From NCBI GenBank assembly GCA_027604705.1, contig JADHYV010000071.1, positions 1-64,000 of the forward strand: a stretch of DNA of 64,000 bases. The letters run 5' to 3'. Position numbers and translations under genes: made by a program. Every line of letters begins with the position of its first letter. Positions within the stretch are counted from its first letter, which is position 1. This DNA is from Allomyces arbusculus (taxonomy: Eukaryota > Blastocladiomycota > Blastocladiomycetes > Blastocladiales > Blastocladiaceae). The notes under the pieces are model-generated. The model worked only from the letters and a program-made list of their open reading frames with translations, did not search any database and was not told the origin of the DNA. Shown piece by piece: positions 1-13,100 of the stretch.

Positions 1-1600
1 CAGGTTGATGTTTTCAGGTAAGTTCTGTGAAAATGAAATTGTGCAGGTGAGTTCTGAGAAATCGTCTACAGGTGATACCTTTTCTTCCAGGTTCAGGTTT
101 TCAGTTATGCTACTTGTTCTCAGTGTTTTCCTTGCGATTTAATTGTTTCAGGTACAAGTTTACAGTTACATTCACAAAGTCAGCGTCCAGGTTCTTGTTT
201 TCAAGGATGTTCAAAAGGAATTCCGTGTTTAAATTCGTGTTTCCTAGTAAGGAAAGGAGATAAAGTGAAAAATTGCAAGGCGAGATACGGCACTGGTGCA
301 AGCAACTCAGAGATGGCAAGAAGTCCTTCAATTTCACAAAAGGACGGCCGGAATACAAAGGACAGCGGGGTTTTGCAACCAAATTGGCGAAAATTTCCTT
401 CAACGACAGCAACCACTTCCCGCGGGAGAATAATAAAACTAGCAATATTTGTTTTGATCTCAGAGCAATTGATAAATCTAGCAACTCTACGCGACTTCAC
501 AGCCGCGCAAATGGCAAAGTGGGAAACAGGCAGAGCGCCCTGCCCCATTCCCACCTTGCTTTGAACAAGGCAGCCCAAGTCCGGCGCTTAACTTGGCCTG
601 CTTTGCCCATTAACAAGAATCCCGCGAACTTGCACAGCAAAGCGTTCTTGGCTGAAGCCTCGAGTATCTCCAACTTAGAACTCTTCTTGTGCAAGCCGGT
701 TACGGCTTCTTGCTAGTATCTGTGGCGTCTTGTTAACGATGCTGGCAAAGAAATGGGAAAACTTGGCCGGCGTCAAGTCTTCTATTTCTTTAGCAGCATC
801 GTTAACTGCCAGTGTGCGGCTGATTGTGTCAAGAACCGCGCTGGAATAGTTTTTCGTCGAGTTATGAGCTTGCAGTTAAGGGCCCATTTTGCGACAAATG
901 ATATTTCAACAGTCGTCTCCTACACCAGCGTATCGGAATATTGACGTGTTTCAAGTAAAGTGGAGTAAAACATACCTCTCCCAACTTTATTAGACGGCCA
1001 CAGCATCCAGCGCGCCCAGTTAATGGCGGGCATGCAAGCGTGGCTCACTCACAAAAGCGTTTGACGACTTTCGAAGTGAGTTTCTCAACGACCTGCGCGC
1101 GGTTAACGCTCAGCCAATGGAAGAAGCAAGGGGCGAACAATCAGTCTGGACACTTTGCATCCCGAAATCAAGAGGGATAAGGGTCCCAGGAAATTCGGTC
1201 GAAAAAGGCCAGGAATAGAGGTCGCCCCTCGTCGTTCAAAGCCGCGACATAAACGGAAAAAAATCCCCCCTTACGCGCGATGTGTTGAGCCGCCTACACG
1301 GTTAACCCTTTTGTTGGCTAGGCGAGCTCAATGGTGCAAGGAAAAGGGCGAGGGGTTGCGGCCGAGCGGCTCGCCTAGCACCCCCCTACAGGGGGCAGGG
1401 CCGTCTTTACAGGGTGGCAGGCGAACAGTGTCCGCCCGTTCAGCGCTGCAGTCCCAATCCTGGGTGCGGTCAGTGGACTCTGCCGTGGGGGACCACGCGC
1501 AACGTCGAGGCCGCTTCCCTCTCACCTCCACCGTCGACCAACCACCACCCCAGCCCGCACAACAACCGCACGCAGATTGATCGCGACATTGTACTCAAGT
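1..1600. other. AT-richer gene-free stretch
   Basis: Visibly less GC-rich than the rest of the window, with repeated short CAGGTTC/CAGGTAAGT-like phrases in the first 220 bases. Several open frames of up to about 147 codons exist on both strands, but none starts in good context, shows a recognisable domain or continues across plausible introns. A short phrase around 1045-1180 reads like coding sequence. I cannot assign it to any family. Confidence 0.4.
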
Positions 1601-3761
1601 TCTTACGAGCCGAATGAGCTGGCGCGCCCCGCTGTCCCACCGAACCTCGCCGCGACCGCCCCAGTGCGCACACCGCCCCCGCTCGTTCCCGCCCACCCTG
1701 GCCCTCTGGACGCCGTCGGTCGCGCAGAAGATGCTCTCGACACCATTCGAACATGAATCCAATTCGGGTTTGGGGCTGCCGCTCAATTTGAGTGGTGGGG
1801 GGCTGCAGCGCGCGCGGCCGTGCGCGCGGTAGTCTTCAGCCCACATCCGACTTTGATTCTCCGCCCGCACGGGCTCGGACACGATGTCGTCTGTCTTACA
1901 CCAAGGCCGCGAATGTACCAGACATTCCTGGGCCGCGGCGTGCCGAGCCGACGCGCGAGATGGGCACGGCGTTGCTGTGACGGTTCGTTCTTGGTCCCTC
2001 GCGCTCCGAGCCCGCCCGTTCACCCTTACGCACGGCCCGACCACAGCCGCCGACGAGTTCTTTGTGCCCCTGGTAGCCTGCGCGCCGCTGTCCTGCACCC
2101 GTTGCCTTTGTTTTGTGCCGCCGGAGCGTGAACCGGTCATGCTCTGCGCCCACCCTGCGCCAGGCCGCGGTCGGTGCTGGACCAGTCAACGCCGGGCCCC
2201 TCGACGGGCCGACGGGCCGGCCGCGCGCGCGCGGCGCCATGGTCCTCTGCCCCACCACCACCGCCGCGCCATGGTGGTGCTGCCCGCGCACGGGTCGCGA
2301 GTCGGCCGCCGGCTGGTGTCGGCATCCACGTCGTCGTTGGCGTGAGGTCGCGTGCGTTTGTTGATCAGCTGCTGCCGCGCATCAACAACCCGGCCGCCGC
2401 TCCACCACGACGATCAGCACGCTCACCCCCGCACGACTCCCCGCATTCGATTTATTCCGTCGACGTCTCCTTGCTCGCGCCGGGCCACCGTGGCGTGGGC
2501 AAACCGCAGTCGTCCAAGTCCGTGCTCATGCCGACCTCGCGACACCGCCTTCCCATGACGCGTGCGGGCACACGAATCCGCGCACTGGACCATCAATGAC
2601 AACGCATGCGCTCCGAGCGCGTGTGTGGGGACTGGGCGAGGCGTGGCGAGTGAGCCGCAACCGTGTGCGACGTCGCCACAGTTGCCGATCCGCACGTCCA
2701 CCGCCGCCGCCAATCCACGCAGTCTTGGCCGCCCCGCTCGCTTTTCGATGTGGTACATGCACCTCGTAATTGCGCTCGGCCCCACGCGCGCTGATGGATC
2801 GCGCAGGACACGAGGACAACTCGTGGATGGTGCGGCCGCGCACTGCGCGTGCCCTCGCCAAGATGTACGAGTTGGCGTGAGCTGGTGCGCGGTGAGCACA
2901 GCGTCTGGAGTGCTGCGCCGCGGACGCGACGACGTTTCCGCACCTGGCGCACGTCCGGCGGTCGGCGGCGTCGTATCTGCCTGCGCTTATGTGCCGGACG
3001 TTAACGTTCTCGATCATTTACCGCGATCAGACGGGTTCGGCTGGCAATGCCCGACGCCGCGACTCGACCGCCGCGTTGGACCTGACGTGCCGTTCGTCCC
3101 CGTTCCAGCTGGTCACGGCCGCAACGTGCTGCCGCGCCCTCCAAGCACTGCCATTTGCTCATCGGCCTGGTCTGGACTGGCTTGTCGGTGGGTACCGTCG
3201 CGCTATGGCCGCCGCCTGGACACGTTGGCGAGCGACAGGTGCTGGTTCTTTTTCCTTTGCGCGTGACGATTCCAAATGTGCATGGTTTGGCTGATTCGCA
3301 CCGGGTCGGTATCACGTTCAAGAGCGGAAGTGTCCCATCGCAGCCGCAACGAAGTCCATCCTACCGCGCCGCTAGGCGCGCACTGAGTGCATTGCATCAA
3401 GAATGGCCTCGTCGGCGTGATCCAGCAGTTGCTGTAGCCGCGTGGCAAGAGCGGTAATCTCGCGGCCGATGACGCAGCACCAGCGCCGCAGCGACCGGAG
3501 CGACGACACGACTACCATTCCTCCGTCGCGCGGCACTCCCACCCGCGTAATTTCTTACCGTGCTGCCGCCGCGCGGCGATCTCCCGCCGACCTATCGGCG
3601 CTGCATGGCGGCGCTGTGCGCGATCAGGGCGTCTGTCAACCCGGCAGCCTCGTTCTGCCGACGACGATGCCACCGGTGCCGGCCGACTTGCGGCATTAGA
3701 CGATTGGTTTGCGTGAAGTGCGGAATCGACGCGCTAGGTACCGTTCGACTGCTCGCACAAG

Positions 3762-4340
3762 ATGCATTTGTTGTGTCTGAGATTGGCGCTCGGTGCGGGT
3801 TCCTTACTCGTCAACGATCAGAGGTTGCTGAACGCGGCATTTGGCGAACACGCGCGGATTTGCCCTTCCTTCCAGCAGCACCGCGATGGGTCGTGCGGCC
3901 CACGATGTGCACGACGAGCAGACGACAAGGAGCTCGACGCGCAGGTATTGCGTAACTTGCTGCACTTCGTACCGCGTGCACGCATCATCGTGACGGCGCG
4001 CTCGGTGCCCGCTGGTCGCGACTTCGACTCGCTGTGGCGCGCCATCGTCGCGGCGGCCGCGCTCGCCGAGTCCGTCGTGGCACGCCGACAGCTCGCGCCG
4101 CCGTGCCAGCTCGGCCTCATCATCCGTGCGTTCTTGCCGGCCGTGGCATCCGTCACGATTCGATGGCAGCTGGACCACAGCCTCCTCTCGCCTGCCGCGA
4201 CGCGCATCTTGCCGATGTCCTGGCCGCCGTCAAGTGCCTGCCGCAACTTGCCGCATTCAATTTCACGGACCTCCGGCATTCGTGAAGTTTTTGACTTGGA
4301 GCGAGGTATTGACTGCGACGGACGATTGCCGCTCTGCTAG
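3762..4340 (+). pseudogene. Possible LRR/F-box-like gene relic
   Basis: A 192-codon open frame, plus an overlapping frame at 4034-4285 that ends in CLPQLAAFNFTDLRHS, reads like leucine-rich repeats (compare NLLHFVPRARIIV in the first frame near 3955-3990). The LRR-like spacing moves from one frame to the other, as expected for an indel-damaged gene. No start, splice pattern or full repeat array can be drawn. The family name is an inference; it could be a chance open frame in GC-rich DNA. Confidence 0.3.
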
Positions 4341-5134
4341 TCGCTCGAACCGCGCCAGACCGCTTTCCCCAAGGGCGGAGACGCTGTGCTCTGGCCTCGT
4401 TCATGACGCTGTCCGCGCAACGGTCGTATCGCGTGGACTGGATCACGGTACACGGGCAGCAATGTGCGCGGTCGCAGCCGAAGCGATTTGTGCTTGCGCG
4501 TCGCGATCAAGGCATCTGCCGCACCGCTTCGTGGCGCCCCGACAAATCGACGGCGCGGCCCCCCGGGCACCGAACGCCGTTCCGGGGCGGTACGGGCACG
4601 GATCACACCCCGCGGGTATCGATCCGCGCGGTCGCGATGGTTTGTGCTCACGCGCTGCCGTCGCGGCGTTTGCCGGTGCTGCTCGCTGGTCGCAATCCCG
4701 ACCCGGTGTGGTTCAACGAGTCGACGGCGTTGCACGAGTCGCATGCCCGGTTGGCGCCGCTGCATCGCGTCCGCCCCTCCAGGTGCCTGGTCGCGACGTC
4801 CGCTGTGTCGCACGTCTGCCTGTCACTCCTGACCAGTGTCGCATGGTACCGCGCAAGTCGGCCGCCGCCGCGGGCGGCACACCATGTTTCGCGTGCAGGT
4901 CAAGTGCGCGAATTATTTTCGCAGGTTTCTGATGCCTTTCCGTCTTCTCGCTTTTTGCGGCAGCCCGTCGCGCGACACCATCCGCCGGCCGCGACCCGTC
5001 GTCGCCCGACGCTGCCGTTGGCCGTCACCGACCTACGCACGAGGTGTCGGCCTGTTTCGACAAGTTCCTTCGCTCCCCCACTGCGACCACGCCTCGGCCA
5101 TCGAGTTCCCGTTTTCGCGGCCCTGCCTCCTCCC

Positions 5135-5164
5135 AACTTGCTGTAACTTGCCGCAACTTGACGC
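5135..5164 (+). repeat. Triple AACTTG decamer
   Basis: AACTTG recurs with an exact 10-base period at 5135, 5145 and 5155. Related words occur at 3686-3697, 4245-4258, 5392-5406 and 6189-6202 in this region, and once far away at 35899-35913. Confidence 0.6.
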
Positions 5165-5715
5165 ACGATGTGCCCAGACTCGGTTTTTGCAGGTGTTTGG
5201 TCTATCTGAATGTACGGCATCTTTGAACTGTCTCTTGTGCATGCTTCATCCCGCGCGGTGATGTTGATTGATTTGCAAAGTACCTGCTCTGTTCAGGACC
5301 ACGGCTCTCTGTTGCCGCAACGGCTTCGCACCGACGCGACGTTGACAGGTCGGCCCGATTCCTTCGGCCTCAGCGTCCGGCCGCCGACGGCAACTTGCGG
5401 CATTCGCTTGCGCGCTCGACTGTCCCAATACGGCGATCGCGGGCGACTCGAAATGCAACTCGCTGCTGCCCCTGGATCTCGTCAGCTATGGTCGTGCACG
5501 TACCTGTCGTGTCCCTAGCCGACCCACTCCCTGTACTCGCTCGCCCTGAGCGCACGCGGCGCTCTCATCCGACGCGCAAACCGACGGTGAGTACGATCCT
5601 GCCACCATCGCCCGACGCGGGTATTTGGTCGCTGCGGCCGCGCGGCATCGGCGGCACTGGCGGCAACGACGGCGGCGGCAGCGGTGGCGTCTGACGCTCT
5701 GCGCAGGCCGAACCG

Positions 5716-5729
5716 GCGACTTGGTGCAC
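5716..5729 (+). repeat. Recurring word GCGACTTGGTGCAC, copy 1
   Basis: Exact 14-base word found again at 7049-7062 and 8778-8791, inside otherwise dissimilar sequence. In one frame it encodes a phrase like (R/C)DLVH, compatible with LRR remnants. Confidence 0.55.
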
Positions 5730-6387
5730 GCTCACAAAGGACTCGACGGCGACAAACGATGTGGTCACGCTGATGTACGTGCATCGCGCGGGCTCTCCAT
5801 TGCGACCGTTCTTTGCTCGACGTTCCACTGATGGCCATCCGCCGCCTTCTAACAGCAGTTTTCTCGACACGAAATGGCCCGTCTGCGGACTCCACCAACT
5901 CAGAGACTCCATTACTCTTCCCGCGACTGGTCATGACACGTCGAATCCCACCCCACTGGGCACCTCGACTGTCAGCGCCTCGGCTTTTCGCGGCCGAGAA
6001 CGAGGCCAACATCAAGCTGAAAGGCGCTCGCACCGACGCTGATGGCGGCCGCACGGCCACCGTCCAGGCAATGCCAATGCAGTGCGTGTGTTTCACAAGC
6101 CCGTGACGGCGGTCACAGCCGCCGACGTGCGACTCGTTGCCGCACCGTCACTGACGACCTCCTGCTGATTGTGCGCTTGCTCGCCGGCAACTTGTCGCAT
6201 TTGATCCGCTGCAGTTTCTGCTGCTGAGTGGTTGCGGCCTGCTTCCTGGTTGTCGTCATCGTCCCCGCTCGTCCATCGCCAACGCAATGGTCCCGCATCT
6301 GAACGATGCCGGGCTCCACAATGCCGACGCCTTTCTGCTCAGCTGGCCGCATGGCTTCAGTACCATTTTCTCGACTTGACCTCGTAA

Positions 6388-6990
6388 ATGGCCGTCCCCA
6401 CGACGCGACACCACCCGTTGAACGACCTCAACTTATCGCATTCCAACGAATACGCCACGTCCGTCCGCGCTTTGCGGTTTGGCGCGGCCGTCTTGCTGGC
6501 ACCAACCATGGTGGCTCTGGCCGATGCGACCTCGCCCATCAATGACTCGTTTGGGATTCCCGTCGGCCATCGCGTTCATGCCGAGGAGACTCGCCGCACC
6601 GGGCGGCCGCCCCACTCCGCGTTCCTTGGACCGTGCATGATTGGCGTTGGGCGCGATGCTCCCTGCCCCCGCGGTGCTTGATGTGTTCGAGTTTGCCAAA
6701 CGGTACGTGAATGTTTAAGGTGTTTCACGTCCCGGGCGATTTTCAAAACATTCTGATCGTGTGTGTTGTCGGGCATTCCGCGTGTAGGCGCGTTCCCACG
6801 ATTCGCACGCGCCGTTTGCGCGATGCTCGTCTCGGCATTTGCTGATGTGCCGATACCAGGCGCATTGATGGCACGGCGGCCCACTGTTGGTGCACCAGTT
6901 CGAGGTGGCGGCCAACACGAATGTGCTCAAACTGCGCGTCGAGTTTGCCTTCGGCGTCGTGTTCGTTGACTTGCCGCAGCCCGTCGTGTG
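6388..6990 (+). pseudogene. Possible LRR-like gene relic
   Basis: The frame at 6388-6681 contains LNDLNLSHSN followed by SVRALRF, which resembles an LRR consensus. About 300 bases on, in another frame (6900-6992), comes NVLKLRVEFAFGVVFVDLP. The two segments share spacing style with the relic near 4 kb but cannot be connected without frame changes. Likely a second fragment of the same decayed family, or of the same gene. Confidence 0.28.
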
Positions 6991-7048
6991 AGGATGGTTC
7001 TGCGGCCGGGCCGAGTCGTGCACGATGCGGCTTTGACTTGTGCACTGC

Positions 7049-7062
7049 GCGACTTGGTGCAC
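7049..7062 (+). repeat. Recurring word GCGACTTGGTGCAC, copy 2
   Basis: Second exact copy of the 14-base word at 5716-5729; local frame reads ALRDLVHCIRS. Confidence 0.55.
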
Positions 7063-8777
7063 TGTATTCGGTCCTGAAATGGATCTCTTTTCGACTTGGC
7101 TTGTGGTTTATGCACGAGTTTGGCTGTATCGGTTTACTTCACTTTGCAGGCATGATTGGGCAAACGGCACAACGCGCAGTCTCGACTCTTTCCAAGAGGT
7201 GTCTGCGTAATGATGCCAACGGTCATCGTCAAGGCCGTCATGACAGCACGCGAGCCGCGTTTCCTCCAGCGTACTTTGAGCACCAGGTCCGACGAAAATC
7301 GCTTCTCCGCCCATGACCACGCGCGCGTCACAAGTCGGGGGAAATTGAATTGAAAAAATCATAGAGAACAACAATCTCAGCGCGGCAAGGGCCTCCTTGT
7401 AGAGGACGACATCCCAGTCCTTCTCGTGCAAAGCGAAATACGCCTGGCATCCATGGCGCGGCGCATGTGCGATGCGCGCGGCGACGAGCGCGCCTGCAGA
7501 GCGCTTTCTAAGACCACAACACCCAACGCGGCCTTGAGAAATCAAGGAGCATCAACGCGCCTTTGCATCGCCTTTTTGTGCGATCAGCGAGTTGCATCGA
7601 TCGACGACCAAACGGTCAGAGAGGAGCGGTGCTCCAGCACCATCAGAGGCGGGCCGCTGGGCTGCAGTTTATTTCGACCCTTGCAGCGCCCTTGCAGTTA
7701 CCCTGGCCGCGACGGCTGACACGGCAGTACTGGACATGTCTTACTCGACTCCTCGCAGACGCGCCGACTGGCTTCCTCATGGCGAGCGGCGAGCGAAGCC
7801 GCGGCAGATGTCGACGGTGTGCGCGCGAGGTTATTGCGACTGTGAAAAACATGCGAGACGCGTTTCGAGGTGCGCGTGACACTGTCCCCAAGTTTGGACA
7901 CTGATCAGTTCAGTGGGACACGTCGATCCAGCTCTCGCGGGTGTATTCTCGTGTCTATGGCATTTAAAACGATGCCGGCATGCATCGAGAGCCTGCGTCC
8001 CCCAGTGATTGCTTATGAGCAGGGAGCGCCTGTCGGAAGGACCGACTTGCTGCTGGCAAATGGGTCAAGAAATCGTTGCGGTTCAGTCGCGCGTTGCTGG
8101 TCTTGGTGGACTCTTTGCCTGCACGATGGGGGCGACGTTTCCTTGGTGCTCTCACACTGCGGCTTAGAATGCAACGACAGTACTGAAATGGGTCATCTTT
8201 GAGAAGTTCAATTCTGAACGCTGATGTGTGGTGGTGGGTGGTGTTTGACCTTGCGCATCTCGACGTTGCCTGAATCTGAGGAGGGCACTGTTTCAACGGT
8301 GCGCGGCCAGCCTAGCCAGCACACGAGGACTTGTGTACCCATCAAAATCGTCCGAAGCGTGCACGGCACGACGATTTGGCGGGTGCCGCGGCGATGTTGG
8401 CTGCTCTTGTTGTGTGTGGGCTCATCATTGCCAGCTGGCAGATGACCAGTGTGTGCCAACCGGCGCCACTGGACATGCGCCCGTTTCCGGCTCGACGGCG
8501 TCGGAGTGGAGTGTGCGTAGCGACGGTCCGCGGCCTTGGCGGCCGGCGCATTGATCGAACTCCGGCTTTTGCTCGCCGTCGTGTCAACCGTGCGGGTGGA
8601 CGCCGGGGCGCCGACGTTGGGACGGCTCGCACAGTAACGGCCCGGCGCGAGACGCGTCTTGCTGATCACACGAGCAGAGCTTGAGGCAAACTGGCGAAGA
8701 ATGCTCCCCACTGCAGCATCAAGCATCCGGCGTCGTCGCCCTCGTCGACTGATGCCATGTTTGCTTGCTCGTATCCT

Positions 8778-8791
8778 GCGACTTGGTGCAC
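8778..8791 (+). repeat. Recurring word GCGACTTGGTGCAC, copy 3
   Basis: Third exact copy; local frame reads SCDLVHGHP. Spacing between copies is about 1.3 and 1.7 kb. Confidence 0.55.
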
Positions 8792-10171
8792 GGTCACCCA
8801 CTTTGCTGGGCTCGCCTGTTTCGCGCGACCGGCTGTGACGCTTCTTCTCTCCAAGTCATCCCCAGTGAAGCCGGTTCGGGCATCGCTCGACTGCACATGG
8901 CCTCGCACGCACAAAGTCGCGGAAGATGCCTACAGTACTTGGCCTTGAGAGCCTCTGCGTCAGCGTGTCCGTCATTGGGCTCAAACTTGATATGCATTCA
9001 GTCGTCCCTCGCCCACCGTCTTGGCACTCGCAACGTGGTTGCCATGTTGACGTTAGCAGTTCTACACAATGCATTCTGGCCACGGCACCGGGGGGACATG
9101 GACCGTCGCCCAAGAATCGACCGTATCGCGCACCCCCCGTTCCGTGACAGTCGGTCGTGGCCGGTCAACCTGGCCAGCCTGAGCACGCTGCTTGTTTGAC
9201 GAGGCCGGCGGGCACAAAATCTGCGCAAGCGCAAGTGCTGGTGTGATTTCCACAGACCGACGATGCAGGCAACGTGCGTGTGATCTCCTTGCCATGCATG
9301 ACGTCGAGTCCTCTTGGCTCAGGCCTGTTGGCCGCCGGCCAACAGCGTTCGAATTTGATTCGTCTTGGTGTGCGCGCACCCCATGGACGGCCCCGTGCGC
9401 GTGCGGTGCCACGCACAGAGTCGGTGTCGCGCGAGAAGTTGTTCTTGGGGACCCGACCGGCCGAGGATGAGCAGTGGACCGAGTGAGCGGTGCTGGTGGG
9501 CGTCGAGAACCGACCCCCTGGTGGAGGACAGTGGATGCGGTCGGGCCGCTTTGCGGGATCATGCGGCGCGACGTGGAGCGCGCAGCACCGCCGTGCAGAG
9601 AGGGCCGGCGTCGTCTGCAAAGAGCTGACTCGCATGGGTGGGTGGATGGTGGGTGCCGGCCGTTGCCGCCTCGTTTCTTTCTGCAGACTCGCCACGACGA
9701 CACCGATCCACGCAAATGCGTTCGCCGAAATCAACAACCAGATGCTGGAGCGAGCAGCGGCCCACGCCACCAAAACCACGCACGAGGCGCCCCAACGAGC
9801 GATAGCCCGGGGCGGGCCACGACAACGAGGGCATGGTCGGGGATTGGTTCCGGCAGGGCGACGATCAGTCCGCGCAGTGCGGGGCGGCGAGGAAACGACG
9901 TCCTGCTGGCCGAGGCGGGCGGCAGTGCGAGACGCGTCTTGATTCGGGCGTGACTCGGCCGCTGTCCAGAGTCGGCGGGCCGCGGCGCTCCGATTGCTCT
10001 CGCCCCGCTCTCCGCGCGCCCTCGTCCTGCTCTCCCGCGACACGGCACACGGCTTGCCGCACCGAATCCGCCAGCGCGCACCCGCTGCAGCGCGACCGAC
10101 CCGGCGTTGTTGTCGCTGCCGTCAAGAACCACCTTCGCCCGTCTGCGCGGCCCCAGCACCGCAAAGCCGAC

Positions 10172-13100
10172 ATGACCGACCCCAGCAGCGTGCCGCCGCC
10201 TCCACCCCCGCCGCCCGACCCGCCCACCACGACGACGGCGTACTCGCTGCCCGCCGACTCGTTCCTGCCGGCGTCCCCTTCGCTCTCCCCGTCGCCCTCG
10301 GCCGCTGCACCGGCACCGGCACCGACCTTTCCCAGCACCGATTCGGCCCCGCTCTCGCCGCGCCTCTCGTCGGCCACAAGCGCCGGCCACGCAGCCGACC
10401 GCCCGCGGTTCGGCAGCCGCGCTTCGATCCTATCCGTCGACCCCGGGATTGAGAGTGCCGGCCCTGCCGCGCGCCCGAGACGCGCGAGCCGCCTGGCGCC
10501 GCGCCCGCTGCAGCTCCTCCGCACGGAAGATGCTGGTCCGCGGTCTTCGTCGCCGACCACGGCCGTCAACGGGTCTGCTTCCGCAAGCCCGACGAGTCCG
10601 TTCCGCCGCGCCAGCATGTACGCGCCCAAGCAGCCCGCGACCGCCGCGGTCGTCGGGAACGCGCGCGCAAGTATTGGCGGGTCGGCCATGGTCGGGCCTT
10701 TGCGGCCAACTTTCTCGACGGCCACGCGCGGGCCGGGCGCCGCGTCGAGCGCCTCGTTTGCGAATTCATTTGGTACGTCTCAATTCTGGATCGCTCTCGC
10801 TCAGGTTGCGTGTGAAAGTAACTGACCCGAATCTTTGACCGTGTCCAGATGCACCGCCGTCGATGGCCGGCACCTCGACCGACTTTGCCTTGGGCACCAA
10901 GTTCCCGTCGATCATTGCGTCGCAGTCGACGGGTATCGACATGGCCGCCCCCAGTACCGTCCCCACCGCGGCCCCGCAGCCACCGCGATCCGACACGACC
11001 CCGGCCCCCGGCCCACTGACGACCCCCACGACGCCCGACGCGCAATCCTCCGAGGCTCTCTTGCGCAGCGGCCTGCACCTGCTCATGCCCGAGGTTGACC
11101 GCGATCCCGACACTGACAGCGACCGAGCACCGGACCGCCAGTCCTGCCTCGCGCCTCTCACACGCCTTCTCGCCATCTGTGCCGAAGTCACGGGGCTTGC
11201 CAGCCTCTACCGGCATTGGCACGGTTCATGGACCTACGCGATGTGTACGCCTGAGGCGCGCGTCTGGGCGCGGCTCGACACGCTCGTGCACCTCCTCGAT
11301 CTCGCGTGCCTGACCCTCGGCCCGATCCTGCTCGGGTTCGTCTGTGCGCTCGAGTGGCCCGTGGTCGTCTCTTGCCTCGCGTTTGGGACTGTCCTGACGC
11401 TCGTCGTCATTGTGGATATGGTGCGCCCGCGGTACGACCAGTACGGCGAATTGATGACGACGCAACGCGCGAAGATGGCCGTGTTTTGGCGCACGAAACG
11501 GAACCGGCTGCGCGTTTTTTCGTGCATTCCGTGGGACTGGGCATTTGCGGCCTATTTGCTCGCGACGAAACACGAGTGGACGTGTCGGAACCCAACGTAT
11601 TTCTACGAGGATGGAAGTGCGGGCACGGTCATGCGCCCGGGCGCGGCGGTGCTCGATGTACGATACGGTTACAACGACGAGTGCGTTTGGATTGCGTTCC
11701 TCCTCGACCTCTCCCGTCGCGCATGAACCGCCACTCACCTTATGCACAATTCTTTCCACACCAGCGACATCCCGACGCACCTTGTGATCCTCTCGGCGCT
11801 CTACGCGATCCGCATGCTGCACGCAGCCGGCTCCACCGTCTGGGCGCTACACGTTTCCGTCCCCGGCGTGTCCGAACCGATTGGACGGCTCATCAAGAAC
11901 CTGTTGCTCACCGTGCTCGTCTCGCACGTGAACGCGATGCTCTTCATGATGCTCGACGTGCACCAGAATACAGCGCACCGGTACATTACGCGGCACCTAA
12001 TTGACGACGTCACGAGTTTACCGACATCGGCGCCGTTCCGGTACGCGCACGCATACTATGACGCGCAGCTGAGTCTGTTCTTCATTCCGCGGGACGGAAT
12101 CAGATTGATTCCGGAAGTCGCGTTCCAGGTATGTGTGCGGGAAGCGGTACAGGGTGGTGAGGGGTTGGGTCGCTGACGGGTTTGGGTTTGGTGGTGGATA
12201 GGCGATCGAAATGCTGTTCGCGGCCGTGATATATGGCAGTATTCTCGGCAACCTCGCGGCGATTGTAAGGTCACTCGATTCCAAAGCCGAGCTGCACAAG
12301 AAGGGTACGTTTCGGTGGTTTTTTTTTTGTCGTGTCGTGTCGGTTCGATGGGGATGGGGTAACTGACCTTTTGTTTGCGCGGTTTCGCGTGTCTAGCCAA
12401 GCACCGCAACATGCGCAAAATGTTTTTGCGCAAGTTCATGCTCGATAACCGGTTCCCGCCGGACTTGCAGCGCAAAGTGCTCGAGCAGGAGGAGTTCCAG
12501 GTCCGGTTCGGTTTGGTGTCCTCTGGCGTGGTCGAGTCGGGTTCGATGGCGATTGACCACCAGCTTCGCGCGTCGTTTTCTGGTGTTGTAGTGGGTGCAC
12601 CAGCAGGGCATGGACACGGACGAACTCTTTTGCGGGCTACCGTCGGGCCTACGCAAGGACATTCACGCACACCTCTACCTGCCCATGATCAAGTACGTCC
12701 TTGGCCTCTTGATTCACATCGAGTTGCTTTTTCGCTCTCTCGTCCTGGGCCAACTTCTCACCACGCCCCGACCCTTGGGTATAGCCGCGTGCCCATGTTC
12801 AAGACGACCGACAACGCCTTCAAAATGGCACTGGCCGAGCGCATCACGACCATTTCCGTCAAGGCTGGCTTTTACGTGTGCCGCGTGAATGAGACGGCCG
12901 CCGAGACCTACTTTATCCGGTCCGGGCAAGTGCAGATTCTCGTCCCCGACGAGTCGAAAGTCATCACGACCCTCCAACCCGGCGCGTTCTTTGGCGAAAT
13001 CGGCCTGCTTGACCCGGCGGCACGACGCACGGCCACGGCCAAGACTCTGTGCGATACGCAGTTGTGCGTGCTGTCGCGCGATAACTTCAATGCGATTTTG

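Larger units (their letters stand above)
1601..10171. other. Decayed GC-rich gene-poor region
   Basis: About 8.5 kb without an intact gene. Open frames overlap in all six frames and none shows a continuous domain. Short leucine-rich-repeat-like phrases appear in different frames (near 3985, 4200-4285, 5390, 6415-6475, 6900-6990), and 12-15-base words recur (AACTTGCSGCATTC and GCGACTTGGTGCAC types). This fits remnants of a multigene family, perhaps F-box/LRR-like, broken by many indels. The last few hundred bases before 10172 should hold the promoter of the channel gene. Confidence 0.4.

Noticed and set aside
273-1200. Coding-like phrases in the first 1.2 kb suggestive of an old mobile element
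   Set aside because: No domain, terminal repeat or family could be recognised, so no element is called.
5135-5164. CRISPR-like or origin-like short repeats
   Set aside because: Only three 10-base units with no spacers; eukaryotic context.
7108-7545. 145-codon - strand frame with a protein-like segment (YFALHEKDWDVVLYKEALAA)
   Set aside because: Slightly ankyrin-like, but a single motif without repeats; not enough to call a gene.
9062-10043. Long - strand frames (up to 292 codons) opposite the channel promoter
   Set aside because: Arg/Ala/Pro-rich composition typical of antisense shadows in GC-rich DNA; no domain, no splice logic.
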